Below, piece after piece: positions 52,747 to 63,862 of a stretch of 64,000 nucleotides of DNA; within the stretch, counting starts at the first letter, position 1; every line of letters begins with the position of its first letter. This DNA is from CAYSEW01 sp964430245 (GTDB taxonomy: Bacteria; Bacteroidota; Bacteroidia; Flavobacteriales_D; Parvicellaceae). The position numbers and the translations under genes are program-made. The notes beneath the pieces are model-generated. The model had not been told where the DNA came from and searched no databases. It was given only the letters and a program-made list of their open reading frames with translations. The DNA lies in contig CAYSEW010000006.1 in the NCBI GenBank assembly GCA_964430245.1, forward strand, positions 1 to 64,000, given 5' to 3'.

Positions 52747-53441
52747 TTTTTTAATATTTCCTCTTTTAGCTGAGAAACTATTTTAGGAATTCCAATAGTT
52801 GCATTTTCTTTATAAACAGTAAGGTTTTTTATAGAAGGTATTTTTAGTTGATCTGAGGGGTCAACTAAAAACTTAATAGATTTTTCTGGAGCAACGTGAA
52901 CTAATCCTGCTGCAGGATATACATTTAATGAGGTTCCAGCAACAATAAACAGATCGGCTGTTCTAACTATATCATCTGCAATTTCTAGGTTGGGCACTGG
53001 CTCTCCAAACCATACTATATGAGGTCTTAGCTGAAAGCCGTCAGGACATAGGTCCCCATAATTAAGAGGCATGTCTCCATGGTCATAAACTATTTCAGTT
53101 CCAACACTTCTCACCTTATCGACTTCACCATGTAGATGTAACACATTAGTAGAACCACCTCTTTCGTGTAAATTATCAATGTTTTGAGTAATCACATGGA
53201 CATCAAAAAAGTCTTCTAATTCAGCAATTGATTTATGAGCAAAATTGGGTTGAGCATCAAAAGCATTTTTTCTTCTCATGTTATAAAAATCTAACACTAG
53301 TTTTGGGTTTACAGCCCATGCTTCTGGAGTTGCCACTTCATTAATGTCATAATTATCCCAAAGGCCACCATTGTCTCTAAAAGTGGATAAACCACTTTCA
53401 GCACTTATACCTGCGCCAGTAAAAACAACCAATTTTTTCAT
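52740..53441 (-). CDS. cobB: NAD-dependent protein deacylase, class III sirtuin
   Basis: A 233-residue Sir2 family enzyme. Motifs: FTGAGISAESGLSTFRD (NAD binding), TQNIDNLHERGG and LHLHGEV with the catalytic His (about 108), and LRPHIVWFGE. The pair Tyr and Arg in DFYNMRRK points to the desuccinylase/demalonylase class. The zinc-binding cysteine tetrad is missing (only one Cys, in GDLCPDG), which is common in short Bacteroidota sirtuins of this type. Confidence 0.92.
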   Translation of the reverse strand: MKKLVVFTGAGISAESGLSTFRDNGGLWDNYDINEVATPEAWAVNPKLVLDFYNMRRKNAFDAQPNFAHKSIAELEDFFDVHVITQNIDNLHERGGSTNVLHLHGEVDKVRSVGTEIVYDHGDMPLNYGDLCPDGFQLRPHIVWFGEPVPNLEIADDIVRTADLFIVAGTSLNVYPAAGLVHVAPEKSIKFLVDPSDQLKIPSIKNLTVYKENATIGIPKIVSQLKEEILKNQ

Positions 53442-53544
53442 AATAATAAAAGTATTAAAAATAGATTAACTAATTAAGTCCTTTCAATAAGGGCTGTATT
53501 AAAGCATATTTTTAACTTTATCATCACTTTTAATTTTCCGCAAT

Positions 53545-55809
53545 ATGAAATCATTAAAAAAAGAAGCTTTAGAATATCACAGCAGTGGAAGAAAGGGGAA
53601 GATCGAAGTGATTCCTTCAAAGCCTTATAGCTCTCAAAGAGACCTTTCATTAGCGTATTCTCCCGGAGTAGCCGAGCCTTGTCTTGAAATAAGCAAAAAA
53701 AATGAGGAGGTATATGAATATACTTCAAAAGGGAATTTAGTGGCAGTTATTTCTAATGGAACAGCTGTGCTAGGTTTGGGTAATATAGGTCCAGAAGCAT
53801 CTAAACCAGTTATGGAAGGTAAAGGGTTATTGTTTAAAATATTTGCTGACATCGATGTTTTTGACATAGAAATTGACCAGGAAAACATAGAGGATTTTGT
53901 AAAAACTGTTAAGGCTATTTCACCAACCTTTGGAGGGATTAACCTGGAGGACATTAAAGCACCTGAAGCTTTTGAAATAGAAGAGCAATTAAAAAAAGAG
54001 CTGGACATACCTGTAATGCATGATGATCAGCATGGGACTGCAATCATATCTTCTGCAGCATTAATCAATGCATTGGATATTGCTAAAAAGAAAATAGATA
54101 AAGTAAAGGTAGTAGTAAGTGGAGCGGGTGCATCAGCTATCTCTTGTGCAAGATTATATATTGCTTTGGGTGTTAAAAAAGAGAATATTTACATGTTTGA
54201 CTCTAAGGGATTAATTATTGAATCTAGGGAAGATCTAGATAAATACAAAATTAATTTTGCCCAAAAAGGCAATACAATGTCTTTGGAAGATGCTATGAAA
54301 GGAGCTGATGTATTTCTTGGGTTGTCAAAAGGAAATATTGTTTCAAAGGACATGGTGAGTTCAATGTCTAATAATCCTATTGTTTTTGCTTTAGCAAATC
54401 CAGATCCTGAAATACCATATGATGAAGCTATAGAGGCAAGAAGTGATGTTATTATGGCAACTGGAAGGTCAGACCATCCCAATCAAGTGAATAATGTGCT
54501 AGGATTCCCCTTTATTTTTAGAGGGGCTTTAGACGTAAGAGCAACCTGTATTAATGAAGAAATGAAATTAGCAGCAGTTAAATCAATTGCTGCATTAGCT
54601 AAAGAAACGGTTCCAGAAGAAGTAAATGAAGCTTATGATGCTAAAAATATTTCATTTGGAAGAACTCAAATAATTCCAAAGCCATTGGATCCAAGATTGA
54701 TTTATTGGGTCGCTCCAGCAGTGGCAAAGGCCGCTATAGATTCAGGGGTTGCGCAGAAAAAAATAAAGGATTGGAATGCGTATGAACTTGAATTAATAAA
54801 AAGATTAGGGCTAGATAATAAGCTAATTAGAAATATTACAGAAAAAGCGAAAAGAAATCCAAAAAAAGTTGTCTTTGCTGAGGCGGATCATTATAGGATA
54901 TTAAAAGCTGCTCAATTGGCTTATGATGAAGGAATTGCGATTCCGATTCTTTTGGGTAAAAGAAGTAAGATCAATGGTTTGATTAAAGAATATAATTTAG
55001 ATTTTGGAGATTGTCTGATCATTGACCCAAGAGAATCAAAAGAAGAAAAAAGAAGAGAAGAATTTGCAGAAATTTTATTTAACAAAAGAAAACGAAGAGG
55101 GATGACATTGTACGAATGTCGAAAAATGATGAGAGAAAGAAATTATTTTGCTTCAGCTATGGTAGAAACAGGTGTTGCAGATGTGATGTTATCTGGATTA
55201 ACTAGAAACTATAAAGACACAATTCGGCCAACTCTTCAAATCATAGGAATAGATGAAGGAGTGAATAAAATTGCAGGGATGTACATTTTAGTTACAAAAG
55301 AAGGACCATTTTTCTTTGCAGATACTACAGTTAACTTAAATCCTACAGTAGACGAAATAGTTGATATTACATTATTGGTCAATAAAATCATTAAAAGATT
55401 TAAGATCGAACCAAGAATAGCCATGCTTAGTTATTCTAATTATGGATCTACAGAAGGCCCAGATGCTGTGAAGATGAGAGAAGCTGTTAGCATATTGCAT
55501 AAAAACCATCCTGAAATAATAGTTGATGGAGAAGTACAGGCGAATTTTGCATTGAATAAGGAATTAATGAATGATTATTTCCCGTTTTCTCAATTAGCAG
55601 ATAAATCTCCTAATACGCTTATTTTCCCTAATTTAAGTGCAGGGAATATAGCTTATAAATTATTAAATGAAATGGGTCAAGCAGAAGTAATTGGCCCTAT
55701 TTTAGTGGGGATGAAAAAACCCATACATATATTACAGATAGGTTCTTCAGTAAGGGAGATCTTAAATATGATCACAGTTGCAGTAGTAGATGTTCAAACA
55801 AGAAAATAG
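53545..55809 (+). CDS. maeB: NADP-dependent malic enzyme with phosphotransacetylase-like domain
   Basis: Converts malate to pyruvate and CO2 with reduction of NADP. The 754-residue protein has the malic enzyme part (about 1-410): YSPGVAEPC, VISNGTAVLGLGNIGP, and MHDDQHGTAIISSAAL; followed by a Rossmann fold. The C-terminal part (about 430-754) is phosphate acetyltransferase-like (KVVFAEADHYRILKAA; SNYGSTEGPDA), regulatory rather than catalytic in characterised MaeB. ruvA begins 7 bases after it. Confidence 0.95.
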   Translation: MKSLKKEALEYHSSGRKGKIEVIPSKPYSSQRDLSLAYSPGVAEPCLEISKKNEEVYEYTSKGNLVAVISNGTAVLGLGNIGPEASKPVMEGKGLLFKIFADIDVFDIEIDQENIEDFVKTVKAISPTFGGINLEDIKAPEAFEIEEQLKKELDIPVMHDDQHGTAIISSAALINALDIAKKKIDKVKVVVSGAGASAISCARLYIALGVKKENIYMFDSKGLIIESREDLDKYKINFAQKGNTMSLEDAMKGADVFLGLSKGNIVSKDMVSSMSNNPIVFALANPDPEIPYDEAIEARSDVIMATGRSDHPNQVNNVLGFPFIFRGALDVRATCINEEMKLAAVKSIAALAKETVPEEVNEAYDAKNISFGRTQIIPKPLDPRLIYWVAPAVAKAAIDSGVAQKKIKDWNAYELELIKRLGLDNKLIRNITEKAKRNPKKVVFAEADHYRILKAAQLAYDEGIAIPILLGKRSKINGLIKEYNLDFGDCLIIDPRESKEEKRREEFAEILFNKRKRRGMTLYECRKMMRERNYFASAMVETGVADVMLSGLTRNYKDTIRPTLQIIGIDEGVNKIAGMYILVTKEGPFFFADTTVNLNPTVDEIVDITLLVNKIIKRFKIEPRIAMLSYSNYGSTEGPDAVKMREAVSILHKNHPEIIVDGEVQANFALNKELMNDYFPFSQLADKSPNTLIFPNLSAGNIAYKLLNEMGQAEVIGPILVGMKKPIHILQIGSSVREILNMITVAVVDVQTRK

Positions 55810-55816
55810 TAATTAA

Positions 55817-56401
55817 ATGATAACTCATATTGACGGCATATTAGAAGAAAAAAACCCTGCTTTTACAATTATTGATGTAAATGGAATTGGATATTTGCTT
55901 TATATCACATTGAATACTTATAGTGAATTACCTGATAAAGGAAGAGTAAGGTTGCTGACTCATTTTGTTGTAAGAGAAGACGCTCAACTATTATATGGAT
56001 TTTCAACTATAGAGGAAAGGCAAATGTTTAAAGAATTAATTAATGTATCTGGAGTAGGAGCAAGTACTGCTATGCTCGTTCTTTCATCTTTAAAACCAGA
56101 TGAGGTGGCTTCTGCTATCATCAATGAAGATGTAGATATGTTTAAAAAGATTAAGGGTATTGGCTCTAAATCAGCCCAAAGGATCATAGTGGATCTAAAG
56201 GATAAGGTTAGTAAATTTGAATTTTCAATACAAATTTCGGGGAATCAAGACAATACGATTAAAAATGAAGCGTTATCAGCATTAATGGTGCTTGGTGTAG
56301 ATAAAAAGAAAGCAGAAGATGTGATATCAAGGATCATAGAAAATGCAGAAAATTCTTTAACTGTTGAAGAGTTAATTAAGAAAACGTTAAAGAGTTTATA
56401 A
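55817..56401 (+). CDS. ruvA: Holliday junction branch migration protein RuvA
   Basis: Tetrameric junction-binding partner of RuvB. The 194-residue protein has the N-terminal OB domain (about 1-63), helix-hairpin-helix motifs (LINVSGVGASTAM; KKIKGIGSKSAQRI) and the small C-terminal domain III (EALSALMVLGVDKKKAEDV). It is probably co-transcribed with maeB (7-base gap). Its TAA stop overlaps a promoter box for sprA. Confidence 0.96.
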   Translation: MITHIDGILEEKNPAFTIIDVNGIGYLLYITLNTYSELPDKGRVRLLTHFVVREDAQLLYGFSTIEERQMFKELINVSGVGASTAMLVLSSLKPDEVASAIINEDVDMFKKIKGIGSKSAQRIIVDLKDKVSKFEFSIQISGNQDNTIKNEALSALMVLGVDKKKAEDVISRIIENAENSLTVEELIKKTLKSL

Positions 56402-56406
56402 ATTTG
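56399..56406 (+). promoter_or_regulatory. Promoter -7 box (TAAATTTG) for sprA
   Basis: TAAATTTG matches TAnnTTTG and its first three bases are the ruvA stop codon. It ends 18 bases before the TTG start of sprA, a normal leader. Suggests sprA has its own promoter rather than depending on maeB-ruvA. Confidence 0.45.
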
Positions 56407-56424
56407 CGCGAATTTTTTGATTAG

Positions 56425-59400
56425 TTGAGTTGTATTAAGGTCAATATTAATTTTTTATTAACTGCTTTCATGGCAGTTTTTTTTACTGTTGGAAATTCCT
56501 ATGCCGAAGAGTATTATGAAATTACTGTTCCATTGGATTCTCCGGAGGTGAATTTAATTTACCCTATTACAGATACCTACGACCCTACTTCTTCGTCTGG
56601 AGGGCAGATAAATTTTGAAGATCCATTGAATATTCAAAATGAAGTTGAATATGATCCAATTACAGGTGAATATATTTTCAGTTCTTATATAGGTGACTCT
56701 TTATTGTATCGTCATTCGAGCACAATGACTTTAGAGGAATACATTCAGTATCAAGCATCATTAAATGAGAGTAGTTTTTGGCAAGATAAAATGGATGAGC
56801 AAACAGATGCTTACAGAGAAACCAGCAATGTTATCCCTAAATTAAATATCCCTGGTGCACGAAAATTATTTGGGAGTGACTTTGTGGAGATCAGGCCACA
56901 AGGTTCAGCTGAGCTTAGTTTTGGATTGAATACATCTAGGACTGATAATCCAGTTTTACCTGAAAAACAAAGAAGGATCACCACTTTTGATTTTGATCAA
57001 AAAATACAGATGAATCTTACTGGAAAGATTGGAGACCTGATGCAAATAGGATTTAATTACAATACAGAAGCCACTTTTGATTTTGAAAATCAGCTGAATC
57101 TTAACTACTCAGGAGAAGAAGATGACATCATTCAAAAACTAGAAGCAGGAAATGTAAGTATGCCTTTAAATAGCTCTTTGATCTCTGGTAGCCAAAGTTT
57201 ATTTGGCATTAAATCTGAATTAAAGTTTGGAAGATTGACAGCAACTACTGTATTGTCTCAACAAAAAGGGCAAAAAAAGGAAATAGAAGTAGCTGGTGGC
57301 GCTCAGGTCAATGATTTTGAGATTTTTGCTGATAATTATGAAGAGAACAGGCATTTCTTTTTGAGTTATTATTTCAGAGATAATTATGATAACTCGATGA
57401 AAACACTTCCAATTGTAACATCTGGAATTCAAATACAAAGAATTGAGGTTTGGGTAACCAATAGAACGAATGACTTTAATGAAACTAGAAATGTAATTGC
57501 TTATTCAGATCTTGGAGAAGCGAATGCTCAAGTTTTAGAAAGTCCAATTTGGATTACTGGTGGGGTAAACCTTCCGGACAATCAAAGCAATTCTTTATAT
57601 CAGACTTTTGAGACTAATTCAAATATAAGAAGTTATGTTAATGCTAGCAATGAGCTGTCTGGACCCAATTATAACATGGTTCAAAGTGTTGAATATGAAA
57701 AGCTGGAAAATGCTCGTTTATTAAGCTCCAATGAATATTCTTATAATGCAGTGCTAGGTTTTATTTCATTAAATCAAGCATTGAATAATGATGAGGTGTT
57801 GGCTGTTGCCTACCAATATACCTACAATGGTCAAACTTATCAGGTAGGAGAGCTTTCAACAGACGGAATAACGGGTCAGGATGCATTGTATTTAAAGCTA
57901 TTAAAATCAACAGTTCGTAACCCTAGAAAAAAGCTTTGGGATTTAATGATGAAGAATGTTTATTCTTTAGGAGCTTATCAAATAGATGCTACTAATTTTA
58001 GGTTGGATATTTGGTACAATAATCCTTCTACTTCTGTTGATATTAATTACATTCCTAAACCTGGAGTTGATAATAAATTATTAATTCAGATGGTTGACCT
58101 AGATCGCCTGAATCAGCAGCAGGCTACTTATTCAGATGGTTTATTTGATTTTTTACCTATTATGGATGTCCAGGGTAGGATAGCTAATGGCGGTACCATT
58201 AATCCTAGAAATGGGAGGTTATATTTTACAACTATAGAACCTTTCGGAGCTACTTTAAATAAAAAATTAGCAGATAAGGGAATTTCACAGGCAGTTAGGA
58301 ATACGGTTGTTTTTCAGGAGTTATATGATAGTACTAAAACGGCAGCCCAACAATTACCAGAACTAAATAGATATAAGATCAAGGGAACTTACCAATCATC
58401 TGTAAGCTCTGAAATTTCTTTGAATGCACTAAATATCCCACAGGGCTCTGTAGTAGTGACAGCAGGTGGAATGGTCCTTACAGAAGGAGTTCAGTATACT
58501 GTAGATTATAATTTAGGAAGAGTAAGGATCTTAGATGATGGGATTTTAAGCTCAGGTACTCCAATTAAAATTTCTCTAGAAAGTAATTCTTTATTTAGTA
58601 TTCAAGTAAAATCCTTATTGGGAACTCATTTGGATTACAAGATAAGTAAAGACGCTAATATTGGAGCTACCATAATGCGTTTAACTGAAAAGCCGTTAAC
58701 TCAAAAAGTAAATATTGGAGATGAGCCTATAGCAAATACTATGTTAGGGTTAGATGGTGGTTTTAGAAAAGAAGTGCCATTTTTAACCAAATTGGTAGAT
58801 AAACTCCCTTTTATTGAAACCAAAGAGAAATCAATGGTTAATTTTTCTGGAGAGGTAGCTGCATTAATACCTGGTCATAACAGGGCTATTAATATTTCCG
58901 GAGAGGATGGCACATCCTATATTGATGATTTTGAAGGAAGTCAGAGTGCCATTGATATTAGAACTTTTAATACATGGGTCTTGGCCTCTGTTCCCCAAGG
59001 TCAGCCAGATCTATTTCCAGAATCTGAGATGTATAACGATATCACCTATGGAAAAAACAGAGCGAAATTAGCATGGTATGTTATTGACCCCTTATTTCAT
59101 AACGACAATAATTTAACTCCTGGATATATAAAAGGTAATGATATGCAAGACGATCATACCATGAGACAGGTATTGGTCAATGAAGTATTTCCTAACAAAC
59201 AATTAAGTACTGGGCAATTAACTAACATTCCTGTTTTTGACCTTGCCTTTTATCCAGATGAAAGAGGTCCATATAATTATGATGCTTTTCCAACTAGTTA
59301 TAGTGCAGGAGCTGATCCAATTAGTGGTGGATTAGCTGATCCAACTTCAAGATGGGGAGGGGTAATGAGAACATTGACAACCAATGATTTTGAAGCGGCT

Positions 59401-62400
59401 AATATTGAATTCATCCAATTTTGGGTAATGGACCCATTTAGTAACTCAACATCAAATAGTTTAGGGGAGCCTGCTTCTAATGAGGATTCTCCTAATACAT
59501 CAGGAGGGTATTTATATTTCAATTTAGGTAATATTTCAGAAGATATACTAAGAGACGGGAGAAAAGCATTTGAAAACGGATTGCCTACCGATGGAAATTA
59601 CACAGGCACTGACTGGACACAGACTTCTTGGGGATATGTCCCTACAACTCAAGTAATAGTCAATGCATTTGATAATAATTTAGATTCTAGAATCTATCAG
59701 GATGTAGGATTGGATGGTTTAAATGATTCAATTGAAAATAGCTTTTTTAGTGATTATATTGATGATATGCAACAGCTCTTGGTTTTTCCCGACACCTTAG
59801 CGAAGGTTACATCAGATCCATCATCGGATAATTATAATTATTTTAGAGATGATGATTATGATGTAGCTCAAACTGATATCAAATCAAGGTATAAAGGTTA
59901 TAATAACCCTGATGGTAATTCTCCAACTTCAGACATGTCTGCATCCTATAATTCTGATGGATATCCAACTTCAGCATCTACCTTGCCCAATGTTGAAGAT
60001 ATTAATCAGGATAACAACTTAAATGAAACTGAAAGCTATTTCCAGTATAGAGTGAATTTTAAGCCACAAGAGATGGTTGTGGGGAGTAATTATATTACAG
60101 ATAGAATATTAGCTACTGAAGGTGAAACAGGTAAGCAGGTTTATTGGTATCAATTCCGTGTGCCATTAAGAGAATTTTCAAAAAAAGTAAATGAAATTCA
60201 AGACTTTAGGTCTATTCGTTTTATAAGAATGTTTATGCAGGGATGGGATGAAGAAGTTGTACTGCGTTTTGCAAGATTAGAATTAATAAGAGGAGAGTGG
60301 AGAGCTTACTTAGGTTCATTGTTGACTGATGGAGAGTACATTCAACCTGAAGAATCTAATACTACTTTTAATATTAGTGCAGTAAATATTGAAGACAACG
60401 GGAATAGAGAGCCGATTCATTATACATTGCCAGATGGTATTATAAGAGAGACTAATTACCAAACGGCCAACCTCGCTCAGCAAAATGAGCAAAGCCTGGT
60501 ATTAGATGTTTGTGGATTACAGGATGGTGACGCTAGAGCAGCTTACAGAAATGTAAACTTCGATGTAAGGAATTATAATAAGATTCAGATGTTTGTACAT
60601 GCAGAATCTAATAATGAGCTAGAACCTGTGGAAGACGATGAAGTGACTGTGTTTATTAGGCTAGGAACAGACTTCATTTCTAATTATTATGAGTATGAAA
60701 TGCCAGTTAAAATTTCTCAATGGCATGACCATACTTCTGGTTCTGTATGGCCATTAGAAAACAACATGGCAATAGACCTGAATGCATTGAAACAGGTGAA
60801 GATCAATAGAAATAACGCTGGAGCTAATATATTGGAAAGATATACTGAGTTTGATCCTGCTGCCGCTGATAGAAATATTACTGTAGTTGGAAATCCTAAT
60901 TTACAAGGGATGAAAACAATTATGATTGGAGTTAGAAATCCTAAGAATGATGATCCTTCTAATCAATGGCAACCGGATGATGGGATGGAGAAATGTGTAG
61001 AAGTTTGGGTAAATGAATTGCGTTTAAGTGACTTTAATGAAAGTGGAGGATGGGCTGCTATTGGAAGAGTGAATGCCAATCTAGCAGATTTTGCAGATGT
61101 GTCTTTGTCTGGTAATTACTCTACACCTGGGTTTGGAAGTATAGAAAATAGAGTGAGTGAAAGACAACAGGAATTTATGTATGGATATGATGCGTCAAGT
61201 ACAGTAAGATTAGGTAAGTTTTTCGGAGAGAAATCAGGGGTTAAATTACCCATGTTTGTAGGCTATTCAAAAAATGTCATTAAACCATTATATGACCCTT
61301 TAAGTCCAGACCTTATTTTTCAACAGGAAGCCAATGAGCAGGAGCAGGATTGGAGAAATAGACTGTATGATGGAATTGACCTTACTGAGAGAAGGTCGAT
61401 TAATTTCACTAATGTTAGAATTGATAAAGTAAGTGGTAAAGGTGCTAAAAAACCACACTTCTGGGATGTGTCTAATTTTAGTGTTTCTTATTCATTCAAT
61501 GAATTTTATCATAGAGATATTAATACTAGAATGGATGTCCAAAGAAATTATTTGGCAAGTGTAAATTATGGGTTCAATAATAACCCTAAGCCAATTGAGC
61601 CATTTAAAAAGATAAAATTTATTCGTAAATCTAAATGGCTAAGACCTATTAGAGATATTAATTTCTTCGTTGCGCCAAAACAAGTAGCAATTAGGTCAAC
61701 AATAAATAGAACTTATAATGTTTTTGCAACAAGATATAACTTTCCAGGCGGTGAAAATTTTGAAGTGCCTCAATACAGCAAGATGTTCAATTGGGACAGG
61801 GATTACGATTTCAAATATGACCTAACTAAAAGTTTTCAGTTCGATCTTAAATCTATGAACAGAGCATTTATTAATGAAACACCAGGAAAGGTCGATTATG
61901 GGGTTTTCGGTTATGATAGGGAGCAAGCAAGAGATTCTATACAGCATAGCTTTGGTAGTTTTGGAGAAACCATGAATTATAATCATGTAGCGAATATTAC
62001 TTATAAATGGCCCTTCAAAAAATTCCCTTTAACTGATTGGATCACACTTACTACAAGATATACTGGTAATTTTGATTGGACAAGAGCTCCTTTAGCTTTA
62101 GTTAATGACACTTTGAATGTTGGAAATGTAGTTCAAAATTCTAGAGCGCTAGTGTGGAATTCAAAGTTAAATTTTATCACCCTTTACAATAAAGTGCCAT
62201 ACCTTAAAAAAGTCAATCAAAAGTATGGTGGAAGTAGTCGGGCTCGGAGGAGTAGAAATATGACCAGTGGGGGTCAAAGGGGAGGTAAAAAGGAGGATGG
62301 AAAATCCGATGAAAACAAAAAAGAGGAAGGTGAAGAGGATAAAGGGAAAAAAGGAAAACGAAAAAATAAAGACGATGAAGACAGATTCAATATACTAGAG

Positions 62401-63807
62401 CAAGTAGCTAGAGTTGTTATGTCTTTAAAGAGTGTTAGTGGGACCTACACTACTAATGATGGAATCATGTTGCCAGGATATGCTAATTATACTAATGTAT
62501 TAGGGATGGATGATCAGTGGATGGGACCAAGCTGGCAGTTTATTGCTGGTGGATATCAAGAAAGGGATCTATGGGGGCAAAAAACAGAGATGATCTTTGC
62601 TGAACATGCTTACAATAATAACTGGCTAGTTGATAGCTCAAATTATGCACTCATCAGCACCCAGTATACAGTTAATCATACAGAAAACATGAATTTTAAG
62701 GCTTCTATTAAGCCAATCAACAGCTTAAGAATAGATATTAGTGCAGATAGGAATTTCATGGAAAACAGGAACTCTAATTTAGGTTGGGATTGGGAGACTG
62801 ATGAATTTTCATTAGTGAATAATCAATATACAGGATCTTTTAGCACTTCAATTATCACTTGGCCTACTGCATTTGCTGCAGATAGAGGGTCTGATACTTC
62901 ACTAACCAATGCTATTTTTGATAGATTATTGGAAATAAGACCTGAAGTTTCTCATTTATTAGCAGGACAAAATCCATATACAGATTCTGCAACTACTGAA
63001 AATGGATATGGAGGAGGATATGGTAGTGCACAACAAGATGTTATCATTGGAGCATTTTTATGTGCATACAAAGGAGTTGATCCTACTTTAGAAAACATTA
63101 ATCCATTTTCTCAAAAAATCCCTCTTCCTAATTGGAGAATTACATTTGATGGTATTGCTAAGATAAAAGCATTGAAGAAATGGATCAAGACCTTGTCATT
63201 TACACATGCCTATCGATCTAATTTTACCCTGTCCAATTATACTACTAATTTAAATGGTCAATTTGATGAGCAAGGGTTTGCGACAGAAGAAGATATGGCA
63301 GGTAATTATATTAGCCAAAAACAAATCTTAACCATGTCTATATTAGAACAATTTGCACCTCTTTTAGGTGTAGATATGACTTTGCAAAATGAAATAATGG
63401 TTAAGCTGGAAATTAAAAAAGACAGGAATATTGCATTAAGCTTAACCAACAATCAAATCACTGAGATTAAAGGAAGTGAATTTGTATTAGGATCTGGATA
63501 TACTTGGAGAAAATTGCAGCTGCCATTTAAGATAGGAGGAAAAAATATTGAGCCAAGTGATCTTCGTTTAAGGCTAGATGTTTCTGTAAGAGACAACAAG
63601 ACTATCACTAGAAAGATCATTGAAAATCAAAATCAGGCAACAGCTGGACAGAGAATGGTTTCCATTAAGTTTTCAGGAGACTACAGCTTAAGCAAACAAT
63701 TAATGGTGCGTTTATACTTTGATAGAATTGTAAATACACCATTTGTCTCTACATCTTTTCCAACTGCCAATACTAACGCAGGTTTTGCTTTAAGATTTCA
63801 GTTATAA
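56425..63807 (+). CDS. sprA: Type IX secretion system outer membrane translocon SprA (SOV)
   Basis: The giant single-chain beta-barrel that forms the T9SS export pore and also supports gliding in some species. The protein has 2460 residues, in the family range. A signal peptide (VNINFLLTAFMAVFFTVGNSYA) precedes long stretches of barrel strands, with recognisable SprA segments such as LTGKIGDLMQIGFNYNTEA, SYIDDFEGSQS and VWVNELRLSDF. The only suitable start is TTG at 56425. A highly charged Lys/Glu segment of about 55 residues (62221-62391) interrupts the C-terminal half. Followed by gcvH, as in many Bacteroidota. Confidence 0.96.
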   Translation: MSCIKVNINFLLTAFMAVFFTVGNSYAEEYYEITVPLDSPEVNLIYPITDTYDPTSSSGGQINFEDPLNIQNEVEYDPITGEYIFSSYIGDSLLYRHSSTMTLEEYIQYQASLNESSFWQDKMDEQTDAYRETSNVIPKLNIPGARKLFGSDFVEIRPQGSAELSFGLNTSRTDNPVLPEKQRRITTFDFDQKIQMNLTGKIGDLMQIGFNYNTEATFDFENQLNLNYSGEEDDIIQKLEAGNVSMPLNSSLISGSQSLFGIKSELKFGRLTATTVLSQQKGQKKEIEVAGGAQVNDFEIFADNYEENRHFFLSYYFRDNYDNSMKTLPIVTSGIQIQRIEVWVTNRTNDFNETRNVIAYSDLGEANAQVLESPIWITGGVNLPDNQSNSLYQTFETNSNIRSYVNASNELSGPNYNMVQSVEYEKLENARLLSSNEYSYNAVLGFISLNQALNNDEVLAVAYQYTYNGQTYQVGELSTDGITGQDALYLKLLKSTVRNPRKKLWDLMMKNVYSLGAYQIDATNFRLDIWYNNPSTSVDINYIPKPGVDNKLLIQMVDLDRLNQQQATYSDGLFDFLPIMDVQGRIANGGTINPRNGRLYFTTIEPFGATLNKKLADKGISQAVRNTVVFQELYDSTKTAAQQLPELNRYKIKGTYQSSVSSEISLNALNIPQGSVVVTAGGMVLTEGVQYTVDYNLGRVRILDDGILSSGTPIKISLESNSLFSIQVKSLLGTHLDYKISKDANIGATIMRLTEKPLTQKVNIGDEPIANTMLGLDGGFRKEVPFLTKLVDKLPFIETKEKSMVNFSGEVAALIPGHNRAINISGEDGTSYIDDFEGSQSAIDIRTFNTWVLASVPQGQPDLFPESEMYNDITYGKNRAKLAWYVIDPLFHNDNNLTPGYIKGNDMQDDHTMRQVLVNEVFPNKQLSTGQLTNIPVFDLAFYPDERGPYNYDAFPTSYSAGADPISGGLADPTSRWGGVMRTLTTNDFEAANIEFIQFWVMDPFSNSTSNSLGEPASNEDSPNTSGGYLYFNLGNISEDILRDGRKAFENGLPTDGNYTGTDWTQTSWGYVPTTQVIVNAFDNNLDSRIYQDVGLDGLNDSIENSFFSDYIDDMQQLLVFPDTLAKVTSDPSSDNYNYFRDDDYDVAQTDIKSRYKGYNNPDGNSPTSDMSASYNSDGYPTSASTLPNVEDINQDNNLNETESYFQYRVNFKPQEMVVGSNYITDRILATEGETGKQVYWYQFRVPLREFSKKVNEIQDFRSIRFIRMFMQGWDEEVVLRFARLELIRGEWRAYLGSLLTDGEYIQPEESNTTFNISAVNIEDNGNREPIHYTLPDGIIRETNYQTANLAQQNEQSLVLDVCGLQDGDARAAYRNVNFDVRNYNKIQMFVHAESNNELEPVEDDEVTVFIRLGTDFISNYYEYEMPVKISQWHDHTSGSVWPLENNMAIDLNALKQVKINRNNAGANILERYTEFDPAAADRNITVVGNPNLQGMKTIMIGVRNPKNDDPSNQWQPDDGMEKCVEVWVNELRLSDFNESGGWAAIGRVNANLADFADVSLSGNYSTPGFGSIENRVSERQQEFMYGYDASSTVRLGKFFGEKSGVKLPMFVGYSKNVIKPLYDPLSPDLIFQQEANEQEQDWRNRLYDGIDLTERRSINFTNVRIDKVSGKGAKKPHFWDVSNFSVSYSFNEFYHRDINTRMDVQRNYLASVNYGFNNNPKPIEPFKKIKFIRKSKWLRPIRDINFFVAPKQVAIRSTINRTYNVFATRYNFPGGENFEVPQYSKMFNWDRDYDFKYDLTKSFQFDLKSMNRAFINETPGKVDYGVFGYDREQARDSIQHSFGSFGETMNYNHVANITYKWPFKKFPLTDWITLTTRYTGNFDWTRAPLALVNDTLNVGNVVQNSRALVWNSKLNFITLYNKVPYLKKVNQKYGGSSRARRSRNMTSGGQRGGKKEDGKSDENKKEEGEEDKGKKGKRKNKDDEDRFNILEQVARVVMSLKSVSGTYTTNDGIMLPGYANYTNVLGMDDQWMGPSWQFIAGGYQERDLWGQKTEMIFAEHAYNNNWLVDSSNYALISTQYTVNHTENMNFKASIKPINSLRIDISADRNFMENRNSNLGWDWETDEFSLVNNQYTGSFSTSIITWPTAFAADRGSDTSLTNAIFDRLLEIRPEVSHLLAGQNPYTDSATTENGYGGGYGSAQQDVIIGAFLCAYKGVDPTLENINPFSQKIPLPNWRITFDGIAKIKALKKWIKTLSFTHAYRSNFTLSNYTTNLNGQFDEQGFATEEDMAGNYISQKQILTMSILEQFAPLLGVDMTLQNEIMVKLEIKKDRNIALSLTNNQITEIKGSEFVLGSGYTWRKLQLPFKIGGKNIEPSDLRLRLDVSVRDNKTITRKIIENQNQATAGQRMVSIKFSGDYSLSKQLMVRLYFDRIVNTPFVSTSFPTANTNAGFALRFQL

Positions 63808-63862
63808 TTGAACGTCTTTTTTTGTATGTTCGTAAAGTTTTTAATTGAAAAAATATAAATAA

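Noticed and set aside
53634..54008. 124-codon open frame antisense to maeB
   Set aside because: Antisense shadow of a well-conserved malic enzyme; no start signal or recognisable features.
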